Under the pieces are notes generated by a model. The model did not search any database, was not told the origin of the DNA, and worked only from the letters and a program-made list of their open reading frames with translations. Shown here piece by piece: positions 35,782 to 43,789 of a DNA stretch of 60,090 bases (position 1 is the first letter of the stretch; the number at the start of each line of letters is the position of its first letter). Where the stretch lies: NCBI GenBank assembly GCA_001724275.1, contig MEDZ01000076.1, forward strand, positions 1-60,090, read 5' to 3'. The position numbers and the translations under genes are program-made. The DNA comes from Gemmatimonadetes bacterium SCN 70-22. GTDB taxonomy: Bacteria; Gemmatimonadota; Gemmatimonadetes; Gemmatimonadales; Gemmatimonadaceae.

Positions 35782-36017
35782 GAACGAGTGATGAACGTCG
35801 GGAACACAGGGATGGATCGACAGGACGCGCCGCATTGGGCACAGGCATTCACGCCCGATCGCGTAGCGGTACGTGCAATCCGCGCGCCTGCTCCTCGCGC
35901 TCGTGATGGCGCGGCCGAAAATTGCGCGCCACGAATCAAGAAAGATATTCGGACAGACCGTGCCATGCGGTCCGCGGATGTGCAGATTTGCCTCCATTCG
36001 AAGGCACATCTCCTGCA
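35782..36017. promoter_or_regulatory. Divergent region between lasso kinase and sulfatase-fold operon
   Basis: A relatively AT-rich patch lies at 35918-35950. On the plus strand TTGCGC (35922-35927) and GATATT (35944-35949), 16 bases apart, make a weak sigma-70-like pair. Immediately downstream GACCG-tgccatg-CGGTC (35956-35972) forms a dyad that could be an operator. No clear promoter for the kinase was found on the minus strand. Confidence 0.35.
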
Positions 36018-37928
36018 TTGACCAGACGCGTGACCCAGAATCCGGACCCGACAGCATCTCGTTCTGTCCGGGGCGTTCCGCCCGAGGGCGACGTCCCGGC
36101 CGCCGCGACCATCGTCTTCAGCGCCGCTATCGCGGCGGGTCTCGGGGAGCTCCTCGTCAGGGTACTGCTGCGGCACGTCGCCTCGACGTTCGACAATTCA
36201 TTCTACCTCAATCCCCAGGCGATCTGGATGGGAGGGCTCGCGAACCTCCCACTGTTCGCCCTGTTCGGTTGGGTCGCCTTCACGCTGGCGCGCATGCGGG
36301 GGGACCCCGCACCGTGGCGCTGGGTTCTTGGCGCCGTCGCGTGGCTGGGGGCGTTCGAGATCGCCCTCGTGTCGCGCCGGTTGCACATCGTGGCGCAGTG
36401 CATCGCCGCGGCCGGCATTGCCGCGGTCGCGTTGCGGGTGGCGGAGGGGTCACCCGGGCGGATCGCTCGAGTGGCGCGGCGCGCGACCGTCGTCCTGGCG
36501 GCAGTCTCCGCACTCGGGGGTGTCGCCTGGAACGTGCAGCGTGCCATGCATGAGCGGCGGGCGGTGGCTGCCCTTCCGGTCGCCCCTGACGGCGCACCGA
36601 ACGTCCTGCTCCTCATCCTCGACACCGTGCGGGCTTCGCACCTGAGCGTGTACGGATACGATCGCCCCACGACGCCGGGGCTCGAACGCTTTGCAGTCGA
36701 CGCCATCCGATTCGACCGGGCCATCGCCGCCGCGCCGTGGACACTCCCCAGCCACGCCTCGATCTTCACGGGGCGCTATCCGTTCGAGCTGCGAGTCGGA
36801 TACGATGAGCCGCTCGAGCACGACGCTCCGACGCTCGCCGAGACGCTCGGCGCGGTGGGATATCGCACCGGAGGGTTCGTGGCCAACACCGTGTATGGCT
36901 CGTACCTGCACGGACTGGATCATGGGTTCCAGCGCTACCGCGATTACCCCATGTCGGTGAGCGAGCTCTTCGGGGCGTCGACGCTCAATCGCTTGCTCAT
37001 GCGAATCTGGAACCTGGCGACGCAGTCGTACGTGGAGGCCGGCGTGAAGGACGCCCCGGTCGTGTCGGGCGAGTTCACCGACTGGCTCGACGGGATTCCC
37101 AGGGGGCGCCCGTGGTTCGCCTTCCTCAACTTCTTCGACGCGCACATGCCGTACGACCCGCCAGCGCCGTACGACCTGATGTTCGCCGCGCGTCCGCCGC
37201 GCGTTCGGTCTGTCTACGCCGAGTCGCGCCACCAGCGCGATTCATCGGACGTGCACGGGCTGCGGGACGCCTATGATGGGGCGATCGCGTATCTGGACGC
37301 GGAGCTGCAGCGCCTGTTCCGGGACCTCGAGGCGCGGGGCCAGCTCGACAACACCGTGATCATCGTGACCGCAGACCACGGCGAGGCATTCGGCGAGCAC
37401 GGCTTCCTCAACCATGGTTCGAGCCTGTATCTCCCCGAGGTGCACGTCCCCCTCCTCGTGCGCCTGCCGGGAAAGGCAATGCGTGGCTGCGTCGTGAGCG
37501 ACTGGGTGAGCCTGCGCGACATCGCCGCCACGATCAGCGAGCTGACGCCGCTGGGCCGCGGTGCGTTCCCCGGAAGCTCGCTCCTGTCGAGGTGCCGCAC
37601 GGCGGTGAGCGGCGCGGTGGCGAACGGTGGCGCCGAAGCGGCGAGCGATGCGGTGGGATCGCCTGCGTTGTCGATCGTGAGGGCACGCCGGCACCTGAAG
37701 CCCTGGTACCCAGCGGCGAGCGGCGACATCCGCGGCCTCATGGAGGGGCGATTCACCCTGCTCGAGCACGAGGACGGGCGCGTCGAGCTGTTCGACGTCG
37801 ACGCTGACCCCGGGCAACAGCACGACCTTGCCCGGATTCCGTCCGTCGCGGCGGACCGGGCTCGGCTGGAAGGCGAGCTGCGCGCGCACTTCGCGCCACC
37901 GCACGCCAACTCACCGGATCGGCCCTGA
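36018..37928 (+). CDS. Membrane-anchored sulfatase-fold hydrolase/transferase 1
   Basis: About 636 residues; the start is uncertain (TTG at 36018 or GTG at 36030, with no strong ribosome binding site). About four or five N-terminal helices (to residue 180) precede a sulfatase-fold domain: PNVLLLILDTVRASHLSVYGYDRPTTP supplies the first metal site, and TADHGEAFGEHG the second. The nucleophile position reads APWTLPSHASIFTG: where sulfatases have Cys or Ser before x-P-S-R, this has Thr (about residue 242) and His in place of Arg. That points to a Thr nucleophile, as in phosphoethanolamine- or glycerolphosphate-transferases of the same superfamily. It is coupled to the next paralogue (TGATG). Confidence 0.8.
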   Translation: MTRRVTQNPDPTASRSVRGVPPEGDVPAAATIVFSAAIAAGLGELLVRVLLRHVASTFDNSFYLNPQAIWMGGLANLPLFALFGWVAFTLARMRGDPAPWRWVLGAVAWLGAFEIALVSRRLHIVAQCIAAAGIAAVALRVAEGSPGRIARVARRATVVLAAVSALGGVAWNVQRAMHERRAVAALPVAPDGAPNVLLLILDTVRASHLSVYGYDRPTTPGLERFAVDAIRFDRAIAAAPWTLPSHASIFTGRYPFELRVGYDEPLEHDAPTLAETLGAVGYRTGGFVANTVYGSYLHGLDHGFQRYRDYPMSVSELFGASTLNRLLMRIWNLATQSYVEAGVKDAPVVSGEFTDWLDGIPRGRPWFAFLNFFDAHMPYDPPAPYDLMFAARPPRVRSVYAESRHQRDSSDVHGLRDAYDGAIAYLDAELQRLFRDLEARGQLDNTVIIVTADHGEAFGEHGFLNHGSSLYLPEVHVPLLVRLPGKAMRGCVVSDWVSLRDIAATISELTPLGRGAFPGSSLLSRCRTAVSGAVANGGAEAASDAVGSPALSIVRARRHLKPWYPAASGDIRGLMEGRFTLLEHEDGRVELFDVDADPGQQHDLARIPSVAADRARLEGELRAHFAPPHANSPDRP

Positions 37929-39691
37929 TGGCGACGGCCGACAGCCCGACGACTGCCGACGGTTCCACGCCGCTCCGGTCGTGGCGACTGGTGGCAGTCG
38001 GCGCATGGGCCGGCCTGCTGGCCGGACTGGCCGAGGGTGCGCTGCTCGCCGCCACTCGACATGTCCCGACGATCCTCTCGCCGCACAAGGCCCCCCTCGA
38101 TGTCGTGTGGATTGCGCCACTCGCCAACGCCATCGTCTTCGCCGCCGCGAGCGCTGGGCTGTCGCTGATCGGCACCCTTTGGCGGAGACGGTTGGGTTCG
38201 CGGTTCGACACCTTGATCGTCGGCAGCGCGCTGTTTGGGATGCTCGCGATTCCGCTCATCACCCTCGAAGTCCTCTTCCTTCCAAGCGCGCTACTCCTCG
38301 CCCTGGGGGCGGCCGTGCTCCTGACGCGCAGGTTCGGGAGCCGGATTGTGTCCGCGACGGGAATGCTCGCGCAGCGGCTGCTTGTCCTCCCCCTCGTGGT
38401 CGCCGTCCTGTCCCTGATCACCACGGGGGTGACCCGGTACGCCGAATGGCGGGTTGCGGGTGCGCTCCCCGCCGCCGCCGTCGGGGCGAAGAACGTGTTG
38501 ATCCTCGTCCTCGACACGGTGCGCCGGGATCGCTTTGCACGCGACGTCCGCTCGATGCTGGCGCCAACCATTGACAGCCTGCACGATGTGGGGACGTGGT
38601 ACCGGCAAGCCTGGTCGACCTCATCGTGGTCGCTCCCCTCACAGGCATCGCTCCTGACCGGACGCTACCCGCACGAGCATGGTGCCGACTGGCCGGGGAT
38701 CGGGCTGAGGTCGGAAGTGCCCACGCTCCCCGAGGTGTTGGCGGAACACGGCTACGCGACCGGGGCGTTCTCGGGTAATTCGTCCTGGGTCGTCCCCGAG
38801 CATCTCGGGCGGGGATTCGCACGCTTCGAGGCGTATCGCGCTATCGACGTCGTGCAGCGCCTGGCCGGCTACCGCGCCGTGAAGCCGATCCTCATGGCAA
38901 TGGGCGTGCACGATTCGGGATACGGGAGACAGGCCCCTTCGCTGCGCTCGGCGCTGGCGCGATTCATCGACGACTATCATGGGCGCCCGTTCTTCGCGTA
39001 CGTGTGCCTCATGGACGTGAACCAGGCGCTGCACCGCCGCCGGCTGTCACACCCCGCCTGGGAGGACGACCCGGACGCCGACCAGGTTCGCGCCGCGTAC
39101 GATTCATCGCTTCGCGTGGTGGACGGCGAGATCGCGGGCATCCTGGCGGACTTGCGGACGCGAGGCGTGCTCGACAACACGCTCATCGTGATCACGTCCG
39201 ACCATGGGGAATCGTTCGGGGCGGAGGGGACTCGTGACCACGACCCGGAGGGGCATGGCTCGAGCCTGTATCCGGAGCAGACGCGCGTCCCACTCCTGGT
39301 CATCCTTTCCAAGGCGAACCAGCGGGCCGAGATCGTCGACGTCCCTGTCAGCATCCGGGCGCTTGCCTCCACCGTGCTCGAGGCGCTGGGTTTCCCGGAC
39401 GCGACGAGATTCGGTCGCGGACTCCCCATCCACGGTGCCGCGACGGAAGCCGCAGCGCCCGCCGCCGCCAGCGCGGTGCTCCTGACGCTGCGATATGCGG
39501 ACGTGCATGAAGACGCGTTGGTGGAAGGGACGTCGTTCCTGCTGCGCCGGGCGGCCGATCGCGGGCAGGAATCCAGACTCTACGACATCGCTCGTGACCC
39601 CTTCGCCACGCGCGAGCTCGACGACGAGGAGAAAGTGCAGGAGATGCAGCAGCGTCTCGACTCGCTGCTAGGCGCGTCCTCGGTCCCGTGA
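37928..39691 (+). CDS. Membrane-anchored sulfatase-fold hydrolase/transferase 2
   Basis: 587 residues; the ATG shares a base with the previous stop. N-terminal helices (about residues 15-180) are followed by NVLILVLDTVRRDRFARD and ITSDHGESFGAEGTRDHDPEGHGSSLYPEQTRVPLLV, the two metal-binding regions. The nucleophile segment reads SSWSLPSQASLLTG, giving Ser (about 235) with Gln in the place of the usual Arg. It thus differs from its three paralogues, which have Thr. It ends 8 bases before the convergent paralogue's stop. Confidence 0.8.
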   Translation: MATADSPTTADGSTPLRSWRLVAVGAWAGLLAGLAEGALLAATRHVPTILSPHKAPLDVVWIAPLANAIVFAAASAGLSLIGTLWRRRLGSRFDTLIVGSALFGMLAIPLITLEVLFLPSALLLALGAAVLLTRRFGSRIVSATGMLAQRLLVLPLVVAVLSLITTGVTRYAEWRVAGALPAAAVGAKNVLILVLDTVRRDRFARDVRSMLAPTIDSLHDVGTWYRQAWSTSSWSLPSQASLLTGRYPHEHGADWPGIGLRSEVPTLPEVLAEHGYATGAFSGNSSWVVPEHLGRGFARFEAYRAIDVVQRLAGYRAVKPILMAMGVHDSGYGRQAPSLRSALARFIDDYHGRPFFAYVCLMDVNQALHRRRLSHPAWEDDPDADQVRAAYDSSLRVVDGEIAGILADLRTRGVLDNTLIVITSDHGESFGAEGTRDHDPEGHGSSLYPEQTRVPLLVILSKANQRAEIVDVPVSIRALASTVLEALGFPDATRFGRGLPIHGAATEAAAPAAASAVLLTLRYADVHEDALVEGTSFLLRRAADRGQESRLYDIARDPFATRELDDEEKVQEMQQRLDSLLGASSVP

Positions 39692-39699
39692 CGTAAGAA

Positions 39700-41541
39700 C
39701 TAGTGCAGCCCCCTACGCGGGGGAGGCCAGGGAGTTCCCAGCGTTTTCGCGATGATCGCGCGATGGGTCGCGATGATGGCTGCGGCTTCTGACGTCGATG
39801 CGCGGTCGCGCACTTCGGCGGGATCGTCGCGCCAGTCGAAGAGCTGTTCGACTCCCCGGCCGTCGCGCATGTAGTGCCAGCTGGAGTCGATGATCCCACG
39901 CAGTGGCCCGAATCGCGTCGGATTGTTCGGCGAGGGATTCACCGCAGCCGCCGCCTCGGCGAGCGCAGGGCTGGGTGACACGGCGCCGTCGCTTCGCCAC
40001 GTGACGGCGAGGGAGGTCCCGGGGAGCGAGCGTCCCGTTCCGCCCACCAGGTCGAGGAGCGTGGCCGCGAGGTCGCGAAGGGACACAACGTCCGAAATGC
40101 GCCGACCGGCGGGAACTCGACCGGGGGCCCGCACCAGTAGCGGGACCCGTAGCAACGTCCGGTAGAGCGAGTTGGTGTGGCCAAACAGGCCATGTTCGCC
40201 CCACTGCTCGCCATGGTCCGAGGTGACGACAAGGATGGTCCGATCCAGGTCACCGCGCCCACGCAGACGCTCGACGATCGTCCCGATCACGCTATCCTCG
40301 TAAGCGATCCCCCCGTCATACCGATCCCTTCCCTCACGCCCCCGCTCGAATCGATAGCGGAAGCCATCCGGTGGGTCGTGAGGGCCATGCGCGTCCATGA
40401 AGTTCAGCATCGCAAAGTACGAGCGTTCCCCGACACCGTCGCGCCACTGGAAGAAGTGGTCCGCGATCTGTGCAGCGGTCGGTGTCTGGGACGTCCGGAC
40501 CGTCACGGTGCGCAGTCGAGGATGCGTGATCGCCTCGCGCACGCGCCATCGCTCGCCCTTGAAGATCCCGTCCATGAGGAGTTGCCCCGATCCCGTCTGC
40601 GATAGCGTGGTACTCCAGAGCGCCTGTTGCAGGGTGAGGGGATAGTCCTCGTAGTGCGTGAACCCCCGGGACAGACCGACCTGGTAGCCGGCATAGCCCG
40701 TGTTGGCCATGAAGGCGCCGGACACGTACCCGCGTTCGCCCAGGCGCTCCGCGAGGGTGGGGAGCGAGTCGTGCATGGGGTGCAGGTAGTCTGCGCCGGC
40801 CTGGCTGGCGTAGGCGCCCGTCATCATGCTGGCGTGCGATGGGGCGGTCCACGGCGCAACCGAGTGGGCTTGGTCGAAGACGGACGCCTCGGGCGCCAAC
40901 GACTCGAGCACCGGGGTCGTGCGACGCTCGTAGCCGTAGAGGCTCAGGCTCGAGGCGCGCACCGTGTCGAGGATCAGGAGGATCACGTTAGGCGCGCCGG
41001 GCCGGGCTTCGGGAAGCGATGCGACGCGCCCCGCCTCGCCGAAGCGATGTCGCGCGCCTGCGGCGAGGCCGGCGAATCCCAACACGAACGCCCCCGCGAC
41101 CGCCAGCGCCCGCGTCAGCCGCATGCGACGCCCAGGTTGCCGGGCAATCCATGCGCCGCACTGGACACCGACCCCGGCGGCGAGGGCCAGCTGGGCATAC
41201 GAATGCAGCTGCTGCGCGAGGAGGAGCACCGAGAATGCCGTCACGGACGCAAGGACGGACGCCACCAGTACGAGCGGCAGGCGACGTCGCAGCACCAGCA
41301 CCACGGCGACGACCGGGATCCCCAGCGCGAGAAATGCCACCAGGTAGCCGCCGAGTGCCAGCCATGCGAACTCGCGGCTGACCCAGGTGAGTTGGTGCAG
41401 GATCCGATAGCGGAATTCGGTGAAGGCGGTGTGGAGCAGCGCGGCGGCGACCGCGCCTGCCACGGCCAGCCACCACACGTCGACCAGCGTGGCGACTGGA
41501 CGGCGGGTCGCGCCCTCGGCGTCCCTCGAGGGCGCACTCAT
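39700..41541 (-). CDS. Membrane-anchored sulfatase-fold hydrolase/transferase 3
   Basis: 613 residues from the ATG at 41541, which overlaps the stop of the next paralogue (ATGA). A block of five helices fills residues 20-170. The catalytic domain has PNVILLILDTVRASSLSLYGYERRTTP, nucleophile segment APWTAPSHASMMTG (Thr about 231), NFMDAHGPHDPP and TSDHGEQWGEHGLFGH. It follows the same plan as the plus-strand pair, so the four genes are paralogues arranged tail to tail. The last gene of a five-gene minus operon. Confidence 0.8.
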   Translation of the reverse strand: MSAPSRDAEGATRRPVATLVDVWWLAVAGAVAAALLHTAFTEFRYRILHQLTWVSREFAWLALGGYLVAFLALGIPVVAVVLVLRRRLPLVLVASVLASVTAFSVLLLAQQLHSYAQLALAAGVGVQCGAWIARQPGRRMRLTRALAVAGAFVLGFAGLAAGARHRFGEAGRVASLPEARPGAPNVILLILDTVRASSLSLYGYERRTTPVLESLAPEASVFDQAHSVAPWTAPSHASMMTGAYASQAGADYLHPMHDSLPTLAERLGERGYVSGAFMANTGYAGYQVGLSRGFTHYEDYPLTLQQALWSTTLSQTGSGQLLMDGIFKGERWRVREAITHPRLRTVTVRTSQTPTAAQIADHFFQWRDGVGERSYFAMLNFMDAHGPHDPPDGFRYRFERGREGRDRYDGGIAYEDSVIGTIVERLRGRGDLDRTILVVTSDHGEQWGEHGLFGHTNSLYRTLLRVPLLVRAPGRVPAGRRISDVVSLRDLAATLLDLVGGTGRSLPGTSLAVTWRSDGAVSPSPALAEAAAAVNPSPNNPTRFGPLRGIIDSSWHYMRDGRGVEQLFDWRDDPAEVRDRASTSEAAAIIATHRAIIAKTLGTPWPPPRRGLH

Positions 41542-43355
41542 CGCGGCACCGAGGTCGCCGACGGCATGGAATCGGCGAGCGCCCGCCGGAGGGCGGAGTC
41601 GAGCGCGGGCACGAGCAGGCGATGCGCACCCTTCGCGAGGTTCGACTCCTCGCGTGGGTCGCGTCGGTACGCGTAGAGCTCCACCGACCCGTCTCCATTC
41701 CTGATGTAGTGCAGCGAATCGTCGGCCAGCGAGCGCATATTCCCCCACGCATTGAGCGCGCCGGAGTCGGGATTGACGCCGCGACTCACTTCGGAGACGG
41801 CGGCACTCCCGCGCGCCTCGGGCGATCTCCACGTCGCGGCGAGCGACGTCCCCCCCAATCCTCGTGGATCGGGGAGGCCGCTGAGCTCGACCAGCGTTGC
41901 GGCCAGGTCACGGAGCGAGACCTGTTGCGTCACGCGCCTGCCCGCCGGCACGCGCGACGGATAGCGGATGATGAGCGGGACGTGCAGCAGCTGTTCGTAG
42001 AGTGAGTTGCTGTGCCACCCGAGGCCGTGTTCACCGAACTGCTCCCCGTGATCCGCCGTGATCACGACGATCGTGTTGTCGAGGGTTCCGCGCGCCGCGA
42101 GCGCGTCGCGAAGGGCGGCGAGGGCGTCGTCGAGGTAGCGGACGGCGCGCTCGTACTTGTCTAGCCCGCGATCGCTGGGACCGAAGAGCGTGTCGTACCG
42201 CGCGGGCGATGAGTACGGCCCGTGCGCGTCGAAGAAGTTCAGGAAGGCAAAGTAGGGCCGGTCGGGGTGCTCCTGCTGCCAGCGCAGGAATGCACCCGTG
42301 ATCATGTCGGCCGACTTGGGAGCATTGTCCGGATAGGAGAACCGCGGCTCGAAGTCGAAGCGGGCGAGCGCGCGCGCCGCCCCACCCATCCAATGCGCGT
42401 GCACGAGCTGGTCCCACGCGTCGCGGAGTGAGCCGGCCTGGGCAAGGGTGGTGGACAGGACCACCTGCCCCAGCGAGCGACGATGATCCTCGTAGCGAGC
42501 AAAGCCGCGGTCGAGGCCGAAGCCGCGAGGCGTGGCAACCAGGTTGGCAGTGAAGCCTGCCGTGGCGTAGCCGTACGAGGCGAAGACGTCGGCCAGGGTG
42601 GCGTGCGCTCCGTCGAGGGGACGCGTCCAATCGCCGGCCTGCTGGCTGGGATAGCGACCCGTGAAGATCGACGCGTGCGAAGGGAGCGTCCACGGTGCAG
42701 TCGAGAACGCCCAATCGAAGGTGACGGCCGTCTGCGCGAAGGCGTCGAGCTTCGGCGTTGTCGGGCGCCCCTCCCCGTAGAGGGACATCGAGCTGGCGCG
42801 TACCGTATCGAGGATGAGGAGGAGGACGTTGGGCGCCCCCGCGGGAGCCGGACCTAACGCGGCAGTCGCGTTCCGTTCGTGCAGGGCGCGCCGTCCAGTT
42901 TGGTATCCCCAGGCTCCCAGCGTAACGAGCGCGAGGAGCAACGCGGTGCGAGCCAGCCGAGGGCGCCAGCGCGACGCATCGGCGTCGATGATCGCTGCCG
43001 TTCGCACCCCGATCCCGAGGCCGAGCATGAGCGACGCGTATTGGTGCAGCCGCGGGAAGAGGAGGAGGCCGCCGAAGGCCGCGAGCGAGGCGAAGAGGAA
43101 GGTTGCCACGCGCAGCGCGGGGAGGCGGGGGAGCGCCGCGGCGACCGCAACCAGCAGCAAGGCGAGCGGGAGGAAGATGACCACATAGCCCAGCGGCGCC
43201 ATCCACGCGGTGTCTGGCGACATCCAGGTGCGCAGGAGGTCGTGCAACAGTTCGCGCCGGATCCAGGAGACGATGGCGTGAAACAACCCGGCCGCGAGGG
43301 CGAAGGCCGCGGCGGCGAGCAGGACGTCGAGGATGCGGCGCGAGCGAGGGCTCAT
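41538..43355 (-). CDS. Membrane-anchored sulfatase-fold hydrolase/transferase 4
   Basis: 605 residues. N-terminal helices are in residues 8-160. The domain has PNVLLLILDTVRASSMSLYG, nucleophile segment APWTLPSHASIFTG (Thr about 222), NFFDAHGPYSSP and TADHGEQFGEHGLGWHSNSLY. It is preceded 12 bases upstream by the acyl carrier protein gene and overlaps the following paralogue. A TTA-GGT Leu-Gly pair occurs near 42855. The catalytic domain faces the periplasm by prediction, where it could modify a surface polymer or lipid. Confidence 0.8.
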   Translation of the reverse strand: MSPRSRRILDVLLAAAAFALAAGLFHAIVSWIRRELLHDLLRTWMSPDTAWMAPLGYVVIFLPLALLLVAVAAALPRLPALRVATFLFASLAAFGGLLLFPRLHQYASLMLGLGIGVRTAAIIDADASRWRPRLARTALLLALVTLGAWGYQTGRRALHERNATAALGPAPAGAPNVLLLILDTVRASSMSLYGEGRPTTPKLDAFAQTAVTFDWAFSTAPWTLPSHASIFTGRYPSQQAGDWTRPLDGAHATLADVFASYGYATAGFTANLVATPRGFGLDRGFARYEDHRRSLGQVVLSTTLAQAGSLRDAWDQLVHAHWMGGAARALARFDFEPRFSYPDNAPKSADMITGAFLRWQQEHPDRPYFAFLNFFDAHGPYSSPARYDTLFGPSDRGLDKYERAVRYLDDALAALRDALAARGTLDNTIVVITADHGEQFGEHGLGWHSNSLYEQLLHVPLIIRYPSRVPAGRRVTQQVSLRDLAATLVELSGLPDPRGLGGTSLAATWRSPEARGSAAVSEVSRGVNPDSGALNAWGNMRSLADDSLHYIRNGDGSVELYAYRRDPREESNLAKGAHRLLVPALDSALRRALADSMPSATSVPR

Positions 43356-43367
43356 GGACGATCTCCG

Positions 43368-43622
43368 CTAGGGCTGGAGCTTTGACCGCACGAGGTCGGC
43401 GATCTGCGTGAGCGTGTCGAGGTGGTCGGCGCTCGCCTCGTGCGCGGCGACCGCGATCCGATACTGATCCTCGGGAAATGTGACGAGGCGCACCGTCGCC
43501 AGCGAGTCGAGGATGCCGGTCGAGATGAGCGGCGTGTCGTCGGCCAGTTCCGACGGATCGGCGCCGGGAAGGAAGGCGTCGAGGACGTTACTCTTCACGG
43601 CAGTGACGACCGGGTCATTCAT
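43368..43622 (-). CDS. Acyl carrier protein
   Basis: 84 residues from the ATG at 43622 (MNDPVVTAVKSNVLD). The phosphopantetheine attachment motif is TPLISTGILDSLATV with Ser40, followed by acidic helix II/III sequence (ASADHLDTLTQIADLV). Length and charge match discrete ACP and DltC-like proteins. It lies between a phosphodiesterase-fold gene and two sulfatase-fold genes on the same strand, away from any fatty acid synthase gene. An acyl or aminoacyl group carried by it could be used to modify the polymer or a lipid. A PaaK-like adenylating enzyme 10 kb away (53841) is a candidate loader, but this is a guess. Confidence 0.85.
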   Translation of the reverse strand: MNDPVVTAVKSNVLDAFLPGADPSELADDTPLISTGILDSLATVRLVTFPEDQYRIAVAAHEASADHLDTLTQIADLVRSKLQP

Positions 43623-43789
43623 GAAGCGTGACGGGGTCGGGGTTGGGAGGCGGTCGGCCGCGTCGCCGTCGAGGGGACGCGCCGATGAGCGAGGCGGCTG
43701 GGGACGGGACTGTCGTTCGTCCGACGGCACCCTCGGTGGCGCACCCGTCAGTAGCAACTTTGGTGCTACGTGCAGGGGCGGCGTCCGGA

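Noticed and set aside
24900-36000. Somewhat lower GC and more relaxed codon use in parts of 25-28 kb and 32.5-36 kb, considered as proof of recent transfer
   Set aside because: The difference is visible only by eye and I could not compute it; insufficient without windowed GC and codon statistics.
36018-43355. Annotation of the four sulfatase-fold genes as desulfating sulfatases for a sulfated polymer
   Set aside because: The formylglycine-forming Cys/Ser-x-Pro-x-Arg motif is absent in all four, so this role is not supported despite the nearby PAPS genes.
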